Origin: Acidimicrobiia bacterium
GTDB lineage: Bacteria > Actinomycetota > Acidimicrobiia > Spongiisociales > ZC4RG35
Length of the DNA: 64,000 bases
Assembly: GCA_028284765.1 (NCBI GenBank)
Contig: JANQRA010000016.1
Coordinates: forward strand, 1 to 64,000
Direction: 5' to 3'
Both the position numbers and the translations under genes were made by a program. Numbering within the stretch: the first letter of the stretch is position 1; each line of letters opens with the position of its first letter. Below, one piece after another: positions 26,666 to 35,404 of the stretch. Below the pieces are notes generated by a model that made no database searches, was not told the DNA's origin, and saw only the letters and a program-made list of their open reading frames with translations.

Positions 26666-26691
26666 CGACCGGAGACGCTAACCGGCGTGCC

Positions 26692-27996
26692 ATGATCGGG
26701 GCCGTGATCGAGCGGTACACCCTCCCCGAGATGGGCTCAATCTGGTCCGAGCAACGAAAACTCGAGACCTGGAAGGCTGTGGAGGTCGCAGCCCTTCGAG
26801 CGTTCGAAGGCCTTGACGTGGTGCCGGACGGAGTCGCTTCAGCAGTCGAGAAGGCACCGTGCCCCACTCCGCAAGAGGTGGCTGAACGGGAGGCAGTCAC
26901 CAATCATGACCTTGCTGCGTTTGTCGACCTACTGGGAGCGGGAGCAGGCGACGAGGCCGCAGGCTGGGTCCACTACGGACTTACTTCATCCGACGTGCTC
27001 GATACTGCAAGTGGTGTCCTCCTGATGGAGAGCGCCAACTTGCTGGCTGCCGCTTTGGCCGACCTGGCGTCGGCAGTCAGACAGCGAGCCGTCGAACACA
27101 GGGAGAGCTTCATGGTGGGCCGCACCCACGGCATCTGGGCTGAGCCAACGACCTTTGGCCTCAAGCTCGCCGGATGGGCTTTCGAATTGGACCGAGACCG
27201 ACAGCGTCTCGACGCCGCGCGTGAGGCCGTGTCCGTCGGCAAGATCTCAGGAGCAGTCGGCACCTATGCGCACGTGCCGCCCACGATCGAGGCTGCGGTC
27301 TGTGAAGAGCTCGGCTTGGGAATCGAGCCAGCCTCGACCCAGGTCACTGCACGGGATCGACACGCCCAATACCTGACATGTCTTGCACTGATCGGGGCTT
27401 CGATCGAGAGGATGGCAACCGAGATCCGACACCTGCAACGGTCGGAGGTCGGGGAGGCTCGCGAAGGTTTCAGGAAGGGCCAGAAGGGCTCTTCAGCAAT
27501 GCCCCACAAACGCAACCCAATCCTCTCGGAGCGGATGACCGGGATGGCACGTCTCTTGCGGGGTTATGCCCAGGTGGGCCTGGAGAACGTCGCCCTCTGG
27601 CACGAACGCGACATCTCCCACTCCTCTGCCGAGCGGGTCGTATTGCCAGACGCCTCGATTGCTCTCCACTACATGCTGGTGCAGTTCAAGGGCCTGGTGG
27701 AGAACCTGGTCGTCGACACGAACCGCATGATGGCCAACCTCGAATCGACCAAAGGTCTGGTCTTCAGTCAGGCAGTGTTGTTGAAGCTCATCGAGTCGGG
27801 CTTGACCCGTGACGAGGCCTACCGGCTCGTCCAACGCAACGCGATGGCCGCGTGGGACGGTGACGGGTCCCTCCAAGATCTCCTGTCAGCCGACCCCGAC
27901 GTCAAACTCTCGGACGAAGAACTGTCCTCTTGCTTCAATCTGGGACGCGTCGTTGACACCTCATCGGTGGTCTTTGACCGTCTCGCTGCCCTCTAA
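26692..27996 (+). CDS. purB: Adenylosuccinate lyase
   Basis: 434 aa from ATG 26692; GTG 26704 (IERYTLPEMGSIW) is the conserved family start and cannot be excluded. The fumarase-superfamily signature GSSAMPHKRNPILSE is present, as is TSSDVLDTA. It cleaves adenylosuccinate to AMP and SAICAR to AICAR, with fumarate release. Followed by the palindrome-flanked DUF559 cassette. Confidence 0.96.
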   Translation: MIGAVIERYTLPEMGSIWSEQRKLETWKAVEVAALRAFEGLDVVPDGVASAVEKAPCPTPQEVAEREAVTNHDLAAFVDLLGAGAGDEAAGWVHYGLTSSDVLDTASGVLLMESANLLAAALADLASAVRQRAVEHRESFMVGRTHGIWAEPTTFGLKLAGWAFELDRDRQRLDAAREAVSVGKISGAVGTYAHVPPTIEAAVCEELGLGIEPASTQVTARDRHAQYLTCLALIGASIERMATEIRHLQRSEVGEAREGFRKGQKGSSAMPHKRNPILSERMTGMARLLRGYAQVGLENVALWHERDISHSSAERVVLPDASIALHYMLVQFKGLVENLVVDTNRMMANLESTKGLVFSQAVLLKLIESGLTRDEAYRLVQRNAMAAWDGDGSLQDLLSADPDVKLSDEELSSCFNLGRVVDTSSVVFDRLAAL

Positions 27997-28003
27997 CTCG
28001 ATC

Positions 28004-28052
28004 CACTGACGTGCACTGACCGTGGCTCAACAACGGTCATTGCACTTCAGTG
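28004..28052. repeat. Palindromic element P1, left copy
   Basis: 49 nt with 20-nt arms: the right arm's complement reads CACTGAAGTGCAATGACCGT and the left arm matches at 18 of 20 positions around a 9-nt loop. The right half (ACAACGGTCATTGCACTTC plus AGTG) is repeated exactly at 29023-29045. Located 7 nt after the purB stop. Confidence 0.85.
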
Positions 28053-29056
28053 ACGAAGGGGTTGAAATCGGGCCAGTCGGTCATTCTTCTTGGTGAGGTG
28101 TATCGGGATCGGCTCATCGACCAAGTCGCTGCCAAACAGCACGGCGTCTTCTCGCGCAAGCAGGCTTTGGATGCCGGGCTTACCTCCGAGGCGATCGATT
28201 GGAGGATTCAAACGGGCCGTTGGCAGAGGCTCGCCGCAGGCGTCTACGCCAACCAGGCAACCAAGGCCACCTGGGAGAGGCAACTACAGGCGTGTCTCCT
28301 CGCCAAAGGAGGGTCAGTCGTGGCTGGCCATTCCGCGGCAGTTCTCCATCGGATCGAGGGATTCAGTCCGGGGCGGCCGACCGTCATGGCTTCGTCTGAG
28401 GTGAGTCCGAGAATCTCAATCGGACGGCTTATCCGCTCAGCGGATTTCGACCTCGTGGACAAAGTCATCGTGAAGGGGTTCCCTGCGACATCCGTAGCGG
28501 AGACGTTGTGGACCGTCGCCGAGAGCAACCCAAAGCCCAAATGCTCGACCTGGTGTCACAGCAGGTCGCGCTGGGCCGAACGCGCCCGAAACAGCTTCAC
28601 GACGTGCTGGCTCGGGTGGAGGGGTCGCGCCAACGAGGCCTACCCAGTTTCAGGGCGGCGGTCCAAGCTGTGGAGCCTGGCTCACATGCAACAGCCGACA
28701 ACGTTCTGGAAGCCCGGCTCTATGCACTGCTAAGTCGACCTGGGGTCCCGCCGGTGAAGAGACAGCACCCGGTCCTTATTGAGAAGCCCTCTCGTGTGGA
28801 CGCCTTCATCCCTTCTTGGAGCCTGGTAGTTGAAGCGGACGGTCGTACCTGGCACATGCGGCAGACGGACTTTCAGAGAGATCGGGATCGCGACAATCAC
28901 CTTGCGGCTCAAGGTTTGCTGGTTCTTCGTTTCACCTATCAAGACCTGACGAAACGATTCGACACCTCGCTGGCGACTCTTCTCCGCGTCGGCAGTCACC
29001 GCGGTGCAATGACCGTGACTCGACAACGGTCATTGCACTTCAGTGGTGATGGTTAG
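28050..29056 (+). pseudogene. AbiEi-like / DUF559 nuclease-fold gene with a -1 frameshift
   Basis: The first frame (from ATG 28050 or, more likely, GTG 28098) gives an AbiEi-type winged helix (KQHGVFSRKQALDAGLTSEA... QRLAAGVYANQ) and reaches ETLWTVAESN near 28535. The conserved continuation (MLDLVSQQVALGRTRPKQLH, then the DUF559/Vsr-like core VDAFIPSWSLVVEADGRTWH and FQRDRDRDNHLAAQGLLVLRFTY) is in the next frame, open until TAG at 29054. One missing base near 28535-28545 explains it. The acidic/His residues of the nuclease core remain. The gene lies between two copies of palindrome P1 and its last codons are written by the right copy. Real decay, programmed frameshift or an assembly error are all possible. 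Confidence 0.75.
28997..29045. repeat. Palindromic element P1, right copy
   Basis: 49 nt in the same orientation as the left copy; about 43 of 49 positions agree, including the whole right arm. Its inner left arm GTGCAATGACCGT pairs perfectly with the right arm, while the outer bases have drifted. It overlaps the 3' end of the DUF559 gene. Confidence 0.85.
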
Positions 29057-29391
29057 GCGAGGAGTTTGGCTTTGGCGGCCGCGAATTCCTCGTCGGATAG
29101 AACCCCGGAGCTGTGCAAGCTCGCCAGCTGGGTCAGCTTGGACATCATGTCGTCGGCGGGTGCAGGAGCCTGGGGTGCTGCCTGCTGCGCCGCGAGCTGG
29201 GCCTGCAGGTCGGCCATCTGGGCTTGGGCTTCAAAGGCGGCTTGATTGGCTTGCTGTTGATCGGCAGCCGCTTGTTGTTTGGCGGCCTGGCTGCGGTTCA
29301 TTCCACCCACAACTGCGTTGGCGGTCCCAGCGACCACGGCGGTGCGGGCCATCGTCCCTACTAGTCCTGGGCGTCCTCTTCTTCTTGGCAT
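29053..29391 (-). CDS. SHOCT-domain small protein
   Basis: 112 aa, ATG at 29391. The start MPRRRGRPGLVGTMARTAVVAG and the Ala/Gln-rich middle (about residues 35-85, coiled-coil-like) lead to a C-terminal SHOCT motif (LASLHSSGVLSDEEFAAAKAKLL). SHOCT is a short oligomerisation or membrane-associated module of unknown function. Two nt after the DUF6325-type gene, so in one operon. Its stop overlaps the end of the DUF559 pseudogene by 4 nt. Confidence 0.8.
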   Translation of the reverse strand: MPRRRGRPGLVGTMARTAVVAGTANAVVGGMNRSQAAKQQAAADQQQANQAAFEAQAQMADLQAQLAAQQAAPQAPAPADDMMSKLTQLASLHSSGVLSDEEFAAAKAKLLA

Positions 29392-29393
29392 CT

Positions 29394-29822
29394 TTACTCC
29401 TCTTCCAGAGCTTCCATTACTTCTTCGACAACCGCTCCTGGCACACGCATATTCGCCACCAAGATTCCACCGGAGTCAACGATGGCGTCGCGGAACGGCT
29501 TCGCCCACGTGTGTTCGAAGACCAATGCGGCTGCAGAGTCACCGGGGTCGAGCGCGGCTGCAAACTCTTCGATGTCGTCGTCACTCAGAAGACCATTCGC
29601 TTCACCAACCAATGCGGCCAGTTTCGCTACCTCGGGACTGGAACCCTCTTCGGAGATCTCGACGAACTCGATGTCGCCCTGATCGTCTTTGGAGATAAGT
29701 AGACCGTCGACAATGGAAATCACGTCGTTTTCGACGAGATCCTCCAATGCCGGCATGATCTCGCCGTTGAACTCGCTGCCAGGGAAGGCAACAACCACAA
29801 CCTCAATTGGGCCCAAACGCAT
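29394..29822 (-). CDS. DUF6325/DUF1269-like protein
   Basis: 142 aa from ATG 29822 with AAAGGAGGG just upstream. It reads GPIEVVVVAFPGSEFNGEI...LVENDVISIVDGLLISKDD and later ALVFEHTWAKPFRDAIVDSGG, a pattern of small acidic alpha/beta proteins that commonly precede SHOCT proteins in actinobacteria. Function unknown; the pair may act in membrane-stress responses. Confidence 0.75.
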   Translation of the reverse strand: MRLGPIEVVVVAFPGSEFNGEIMPALEDLVENDVISIVDGLLISKDDQGDIEFVEISEEGSSPEVAKLAALVGEANGLLSDDDIEEFAAALDPGDSAAALVFEHTWAKPFRDAIVDSGGILVANMRVPGAVVEEVMEALEEE

Positions 29823-29869
29823 GTGCCCTCCTTTCAAACTGCAGCGACTCTACCGGGCAAACTGAGTCC

Positions 29870-30985
29870 TCAGCCCAGGCTGTGGACCTCCGCGAGCTGC
29901 TCGGCAAAGGGCCTGGTTGGCAACAACACCGCAGCCCCGTAGGACGTCCGGTAGTTGCTGACGTTTATGGAGAATCTCGCGACGTTGCTCTTGGAGACCC
30001 CCCGGTACTTCCAACCTGTGGCCACTGCCTGACCGAATGACCAGGAGCTGTCGAGTCGAACATATGAGGCAACGGCTGAGAGCCTGTCGGTCAGTGACGC
30101 CGGGGACGAGAAGTTGGAAGCCTTACCAGCGAGTTGAAAGAGGGCGTCTTGCTGAAGCCGCTGGCGCGAGAAGTCTCCTCCGCCAGCACGTACCCACTCC
30201 TCACCTTGGAGAACCTCAGGCTGACGCGACCTCACCCATGCCAAAGCCGTTTCCCCGTCGGCGTTGTGACAGCCCGGCTCTTCGATCAAGAGATGCGACT
30301 TCAGATCCCTCGTCGGTTGATCGACGCAGACCGTTATCCCGCCCATCGCATTGACCAAACGGGAGAAGCCATCGAAGTTGATTCGAGCGAGATGGTCGAC
30401 GGGAATACCTGTGTAGTCCTCGACCATGATCGCCAGGAGCTCGGACCCCGAGGCGACGCCCGCGCACCCACCCAGACCGCTATTGAGCCGTGTGAAGGTT
30501 TGCTTGCAGGCGTTCCAGACGAAAAGGTCCCGGGGCAGGCTGACCATGATCGGGGCACCACTACCCGACGGCTCCAAAGCGAGAATGATCGTGTCGGCGA
30601 GGAAGCCTGAAGCGTCGGTACCAACCAGCAGGTAAGACTCGAAGGTCGAGTCGTCGATCGGTTCGCCGAACGCCGCGAGGTTGAATGGCTCTGCTTCCGG
30701 TACGGATTCCAACTGGGCACGGATGAGCTCTAGCTCTTCGGTGACGTCGTAAACCGGCTCATTGAAGTAGTCGAAGGCGGTGACCGGTGGCGAGCTTTCC
30801 GAGGAATCCGGAAGCGCAGCGATGGCCTCCCTTGCGCCCTCCGGGTTGAAGTCCTCGACGGCTACGGAACCAAGAGCCACATTGAACTGATACGCGTAAA
30901 ACCCAACGACACCGAGAACCACGCCCAGAACTACGGAGGCAGCGGTCTTCCAGGGGTTGAAAACGACGTATTTGACCAATGACAA
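29870..30985 (-). CDS. LCP (LytR-CpsA-Psr) family cell-wall ligase
   Basis: 371 aa, TTG start at 30985 (weakly supported; TTG 30979 is possible). One N-terminal membrane helix (about residues 12-32) is followed by an extracytoplasmic domain with the LCP features LLVGTDASGFLADTIILA, SLPRDLFVW and the DHLARINFDGFSRLVNAMGGITVCVD block, then ALAWVRSRQ and DFSRQRLQQDALFQL. LCP proteins transfer glycopolymers from lipid carriers to peptidoglycan. Stands alone, with no wall-polymer genes nearby. Confidence 0.9.
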   Translation of the reverse strand: MSLVKYVVFNPWKTAASVVLGVVLGVVGFYAYQFNVALGSVAVEDFNPEGAREAIAALPDSSESSPPVTAFDYFNEPVYDVTEELELIRAQLESVPEAEPFNLAAFGEPIDDSTFESYLLVGTDASGFLADTIILALEPSGSGAPIMVSLPRDLFVWNACKQTFTRLNSGLGGCAGVASGSELLAIMVEDYTGIPVDHLARINFDGFSRLVNAMGGITVCVDQPTRDLKSHLLIEEPGCHNADGETALAWVRSRQPEVLQGEEWVRAGGGDFSRQRLQQDALFQLAGKASNFSSPASLTDRLSAVASYVRLDSSWSFGQAVATGWKYRGVSKSNVARFSINVSNYRTSYGAAVLLPTRPFAEQLAEVHSLG

Positions 30986-31016
30986 AACGACCCCAAAGAC
31001 TAGAGCGGGCGGTCTT

Positions 31017-31424
31017 TCAATCCGTGGTGATGTAGACGGTCCCGGTGAACAGCGCGATCTTGCGACCGTCGTCCCTCACCACATCAGCCCGATAGGTACC
31101 CAGAGTCCGGCCACGGGTAACTTCCGACACTGTCGCCACCAACGTGTCCCCCGGTTGGCATCCACCGCTCAACACGAGGTGAGTGTCGATGGCCACTGCG
31201 CGATCGCCGGCCGAGTTGGAAGCCAGAGAAAAGGCACAATCGGCCAGCGAGAACACCATCCCCCCGTGTCCACCGCCCAGGAAGTTGGTGTGTTCCTCAC
31301 CGACCTTCATCGAGACAGATATCAAGTCGGACTTCACTTCGACGAGCTCGATACCAAGACTCTGGGCGTAGGGGTCCGAAGCCAGTAGTTCCGCTACGCG
31401 TTCGTTGTCGAAGCCACTCACCAC
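31017..31424 (-). CDS. PaaI-type hotdog thioesterase
   Basis: 135 aa, GTG at 31424 (or 31421). The HTNFLGGGHGGMVFSLADCAF segment, holding the HGG/ADxAF active-site elements, is diagnostic for PaaI acyl-CoA thioesterases, which release dead-end aromatic acyl-CoAs in phenylacetate-type pathways. No paa genes are near, so the substrate is open. Divergent from purC. Confidence 0.85.
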   Translation of the reverse strand: MVSGFDNERVAELLASDPYAQSLGIELVEVKSDLISVSMKVGEEHTNFLGGGHGGMVFSLADCAFSLASNSAGDRAVAIDTHLVLSGGCQPGDTLVATVSEVTRGRTLGTYRADVVRDDGRKIALFTGTVYITTD

Positions 31425-31453
31425 GCCACGTTAGAACACAGCATGCAGGGCGC

Positions 31454-31459
31454 TACGCT
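31454..31459 (+). promoter_or_regulatory. -10 element before purC (leaderless)
   Basis: TACGCT ends 8 nt before the GTG start of purC; no ribosome-binding site is seen between them. Confidence 0.4.
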
Positions 31460-31467
31460 CCCCACGC

Positions 31468-32346
31468 GTGGTCGCACTACCTCACACGGCATCAGGCAAG
31501 GTTCGAGAGGTCTATGAGATCGACCCCGAGCATCTCCTCATCGAAGCCACCGACCGGATTTCGGCATTCGATGTCATTCTCAACCAGACCATTCCTGACA
31601 AGGGGAAGGTGCTGACCGGGCTCAGCCTGCACTTTTTCGAGATGCTCGACACGCCAAATCACCTGGTCTCGACCGACCTCGATTCGATCAAAGGTCTCGA
31701 CGACCAACGACGCACGGACCTCGAAGGTAGAGCGATGATCGTCAAGAAGGCAGAGGTGATCCCGGTCGAGTGCGTCGTCCGCGGCTACCTGTACGGCTCG
31801 TCTTGGCGTGAGTACAGGGACGGCGGAGGACCCACGACGGAGCATCTACCGGAGGGCCTCGAGATGGCAGAAAGTCTTCCCGAACCCATCTTCACCCCCG
31901 CCACAAAAGCCGAGGCAGGGCACGACGAAAACCTCACCGAAGCGCAGGCCCGAGCAACACTCGGAGACGACCTCTACAACGAGCTCCGATCGCGATCGAT
32001 GAGCATCTACGCCACGGCAAGTGAGTACGCCCGAGACCGCGGTGTCATCCTCGCCGACACCAAGTTCGAGTTTGGCTACGTAGGGGATGAGTTGATCCTG
32101 ATCGACGAGGTCTTGACCCCTGACTCGTCTCGATACTGGCCGGCCGACAACTACCAGACCGGAACGGAAGTTCCCTCCTTCGACAAGCAGCACGTCCGGG
32201 AATGGCTGGAGCAACAACCCTGGGACAAGGAACCCCCGGCTCCGGACCTGCCCGAAGACATTGTGGCCGGTACCCGGGCACGTTATGTCGAGGCATTCGA
32301 GCGAATCACAGGGACTTCGTTCGCTCAGTACGGGAGGAAACAATGA
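31468..32346 (+). CDS. purC: SAICAR synthetase
   Basis: 292 aa, GTG start. It contains SGKVREVYE, ISAFDVILNQTIPDKGKVL, the VVRGYLYGSSWREYRDGGG block and LIDEVLTPDSSRYW. Catalyses ATP-dependent ligation of aspartate to CAIR. It starts the purC-purS-purQ-purL operon, with every junction overlapping by 4 nt. Confidence 0.97.
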   Translation: MVALPHTASGKVREVYEIDPEHLLIEATDRISAFDVILNQTIPDKGKVLTGLSLHFFEMLDTPNHLVSTDLDSIKGLDDQRRTDLEGRAMIVKKAEVIPVECVVRGYLYGSSWREYRDGGGPTTEHLPEGLEMAESLPEPIFTPATKAEAGHDENLTEAQARATLGDDLYNELRSRSMSIYATASEYARDRGVILADTKFEFGYVGDELILIDEVLTPDSSRYWPADNYQTGTEVPSFDKQHVREWLEQQPWDKEPPAPDLPEDIVAGTRARYVEAFERITGTSFAQYGRKQ

Positions 32347-32585
32347 GAGTGTCAGTCGCCATCGACCGTCGACCTGAAATCGCCGACCCGGAAGGCACAA
32401 CGATCCTCAGAGCGCTGAAGGAGTTGGGCTTTGGCGAGGTCGCCTCGGTTCGGATGGACCGTGTGATCCATCTCGAGGTCGACGGGGACGATCCCGACGA
32501 GGTGAAACGAAGGGTCGAAGAGATGTGCAAGCAGCTCCTGGCCAACCCGGTTCTCGAGGACTTCGTGGTCACGGTGGATCCGTGA
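32343..32585 (+). CDS. purS: FGAM synthase subunit PurS
   Basis: 80 aa from ATG 32343 overlapping the purC stop (ATGA). It has the PurS pattern: EIADPEGTTILRALKELGF, then VRMDRVIHLEVDGDD and MCKQLLANPVLEDFVV. PurS dimerises and couples PurQ to PurL; it exists only in organisms with small PurL. Confidence 0.95.
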   Translation: MRVSVAIDRRPEIADPEGTTILRALKELGFGEVASVRMDRVIHLEVDGDDPDEVKRRVEEMCKQLLANPVLEDFVVTVDP

Positions 32586-33226
32586 GAACAGCGGTCATTG
32601 TCTTCCCGGGTGTCAATTGCGAGCACGACGTGGTCTACGCCCTCGAGGCCCTCGGCGGCACCGCTGACCTCGTTTGGCATCGAGATACCGACCTCTCGGA
32701 ATTCGACGGGGTGGTGCTCCCCGGTGGGTTCGCGCACGGGGACGCCCTACGAACTGGGGCGATCGCCCGTTTCTCTCCCGTTATGAACGAAGTTCAGAGG
32801 CTGGCAGAGGCCGGATCTCCAGTACTTGGGATCTGCAACGGCTGGCAGATGCTTTGTGAGGCGGGGCTTATCCCCGGTGCCCACATAGCCAATACGGGTC
32901 TCTCGTTCATTTGTCGCTACGAGGAGGTCGAGGTCGTGGACACAAACTCGATCCTTACCCGGGCGGCTGAGGCTGGGGACCGGCTCCGGATACCTCTCAA
33001 CTCCTACGAAGGGAACTGGGTCGACCCGTCGGATTCGGGTCGAATCGTCTTGAAGTATGTGAACGACCCAAACGGATCTCAGGGTTCAGCAGCGGCTGTC
33101 AGCAACGAGATGGGCAACGTCGTGGGCGTGATGCCCCATCCTGAGAGGGCGACCGACACTTTGCTCGGATCCACCGACGGCAACGTGCTCCTCGGCGGAT
33201 TCCTGGAGTCACTGGTACCGGCATGA
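32582..33226 (+). CDS. purQ: FGAM synthase glutaminase subunit PurQ
   Basis: 214 aa from GTG 32582 overlapping purS. Class I amidotransferase with nucleophile in [11 protein letters not shown] and catalytic His/Glu in VMPHPERA. Supplies ammonia from glutamine to PurL. Confidence 0.97.
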   Translation: MRTAVIVFPGVNCEHDVVYALEALGGTADLVWHRDTDLSEFDGVVLPGGFAHGDALRTGAIARFSPVMNEVQRLAEAGSPVLGICNGWQMLCEAGLIPGAHIANTGLSFICRYEEVEVVDTNSILTRAAEAGDRLRIPLNSYEGNWVDPSDSGRIVLKYVNDPNGSQGSAAAVSNEMGNVVGVMPHPERATDTLLGSTDGNVLLGGFLESLVPA

Positions 33227-35367
33227 CGACCACACAAGAGCCTGTCCATCGTCAACTGGGGATGACCGACGACGAGTACGACTCGGTCATCGAAATCCTC
33301 GGAAGGGAACCCAGAGACGCCGAGCTCGCCATGTACTCGGTGATGTGGTCCGAGCACTGCTCCTACAAGTCGAGTCGGAAGCACCTAGGACGCTTCCCGA
33401 CGGAGGCTCCTTGGGTAGTGGTCGGTCCGGGAGAAAACGCAGGAGTCGTCGACCTCGGCGACGGTTGGCTCGCAGCCCTCAGGATCGAGAGTCACAACCA
33501 TCCTTCGTTCGTCGAGCCTTACCAGGGTGCAGCCACCGGAGTGGGTGGAATTCTGCGAGACGTCTTCACGATGGGAGCGCGTCCGATCGCCCTTTGGGAC
33601 CAGATCCGATTCGGGCCCCTGACCGAACCGAAGAACCGCTACCTGTTCAAAGGGGTGGTCGCCGGAATTGCTGGGTACGGCAACGCCGTCGGTGTCCCCA
33701 CCGTTGGCGGTGAGATCGAATTCGATGACTGCTACTCGGGCAACCCCTTGGTGAACGTGATGTGCCTCGGCATCCTCAAGCGAGATCAGCTCGTCTTGGG
33801 CACGGCAGGGGAACCCGGGTCCATCGCCGTGCTTCTTGGCAAGGCAACGGGACGCGACGGTATCGGCGGAGCGAGTGTCCTGGCGTCTGCTTCATTCGAC
33901 GACGAGTCAGGAGACAAGAGACCCTCGGTTCAGGTCGGGGATCCATTCGAGGAGAAGAAGCTGATCGAAGCCTGTCTCGAGTTGTACGAACGCGGGCTCG
34001 TGGTCGGAGTTCAAGACCTGGGCGCCGCCGGGCTCTCTTGTGCGGTATCCGAGCCGGCCGGGCGAGCGGACGTGGGTATGGATGTCGACCTGAACTCGGT
34101 TCACACCCGCGAGAGTGGGATGACAGCACCCGAACTCCTGATGTCGGAGTCGCAAGAACGGATGATGGCCTTCGTCGCACCCGAGAATGTCGAAGACGTG
34201 CTGGCCGTCGCCGATCGGTGGGAAATCGACTCGGCTGTGGTTGGTGAGGTCAAAGGCGGAGGAACGCTGACGATCCGACACGACGGTGAAGTGGTTGCGG
34301 AGATGCCAGCTGCATCCCTGGCGGACAATGCCCCCCTGTACGACCGACCATCCGTGCGACCGGACTGGATCGACGCGTTGCAGCAGACACGGTTTGTCGA
34401 CGAGGGGCTTCCGGTAAGCGAAACACTCTCACGCCTCTTGGCAGATCCGGGAATCGGATCGTCAGCCTGGGTCCATACCCAATACGACCACATGCTCTTC
34501 TTGAACACGGTTGTCGGTCCGGGCTCGGACGGTTCTCTTCTCAGAATCAAAGGAACCGACAAGGGGATATCGGTTTCCACCGACGGCAACGGGCGACTTT
34601 GCTATCTCGATCCCCGAGTCGGGGGCGCTCGACTCATCTACGAGTCGGCTCTCAACGTTGCGGTGACCGGCGCCGAACCGATGGCTGCGGTTGACAACCT
34701 CAACTTCGGGAACCCCGAGAAGCCAGAGGTCATGTGGCAGTTCATAGAGTCGATCGAGGGCATGTCCAAAGCTCTCGAGGCACTGGACATCCCGGTGGTT
34801 GGAGGGAATGTCTCCTTTTACAACGAGACGGACGGGGTCGACATCCATCCCACTCCGGTTGTCGGGATCATGGGTTTGGCCGATCCGATGCCAGCAACAC
34901 CTCCACGGCTCGACCGGGCAGCGGAGTCGATGGAGGTATGGGTGGTCGGACCGGACCCCACAGACAACCTTGCTGGATCAGCCGTTCAGCGCCTGAGCGG
35001 AGAACTCACAGGCTTGCCGACGAAACCATCTCCGGAGACGGCCCGGGGAGTCATCGACACCGCGATCAGGCTGTCGGGAGATGTGCCGGTGTTACACGAC
35101 ATCTCTGACGGTGGGCTGGCGGTTGCGCTGGCTGAGATCTGCATTGCCTCCGGGGTTGGCGCAGAGGTTCGAGACGAGTTCCCCTTCTCAGAAGACCCTC
35201 ACCGTTTCCTCCTGGTTGTCCCACCAGGGAAGATGCCTGAGACCGATATGGCACGACGCATCGGCACAATCGGAGGCGACCAGATCGTCATCAATGGTGA
35301 AGACCTCGCCCTCTCTCAGGCGAGCGACATCTGGAACCACGCTATCGAACGGGCCCTGGAGACCTGA
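33223..35367 (+). CDS. purL: FGAM synthase subunit PurL (small type)
   Basis: 714 aa from ATG 33223 overlapping purQ. Begins [21 protein letters not shown] and carries [35 protein letters not shown] and [13 protein letters not shown]. Converts FGAR to FGAM with ATP and PurQ-derived ammonia. Length fits the PurS-dependent class. Confidence 0.97.
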   Translation: MTTTQEPVHRQLGMTDDEYDSVIEILGREPRDAELAMYSVMWSEHCSYKSSRKHLGRFPTEAPWVVVGPGENAGVVDLGDGWLAALRIESHNHPSFVEPYQGAATGVGGILRDVFTMGARPIALWDQIRFGPLTEPKNRYLFKGVVAGIAGYGNAVGVPTVGGEIEFDDCYSGNPLVNVMCLGILKRDQLVLGTAGEPGSIAVLLGKATGRDGIGGASVLASASFDDESGDKRPSVQVGDPFEEKKLIEACLELYERGLVVGVQDLGAAGLSCAVSEPAGRADVGMDVDLNSVHTRESGMTAPELLMSESQERMMAFVAPENVEDVLAVADRWEIDSAVVGEVKGGGTLTIRHDGEVVAEMPAASLADNAPLYDRPSVRPDWIDALQQTRFVDEGLPVSETLSRLLADPGIGSSAWVHTQYDHMLFLNTVVGPGSDGSLLRIKGTDKGISVSTDGNGRLCYLDPRVGGARLIYESALNVAVTGAEPMAAVDNLNFGNPEKPEVMWQFIESIEGMSKALEALDIPVVGGNVSFYNETDGVDIHPTPVVGIMGLADPMPATPPRLDRAAESMEVWVVGPDPTDNLAGSAVQRLSGELTGLPTKPSPETARGVIDTAIRLSGDVPVLHDISDGGLAVALAEICIASGVGAEVRDEFPFSEDPHRFLLVVPPGKMPETDMARRIGTIGGDQIVINGEDLALSQASDIWNHAIERALET

Positions 35368-35404
35368 GCCCCGACCCGATCATTACGATGCGCTGGTGTC
35401 ACGA

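Noticed and set aside
35081-35404. Upstream extension of the salicylyl-CoA hydroxylase-like gene
   Set aside because: It is purL read in another frame; the flavin loop starts right after ATG 35405.
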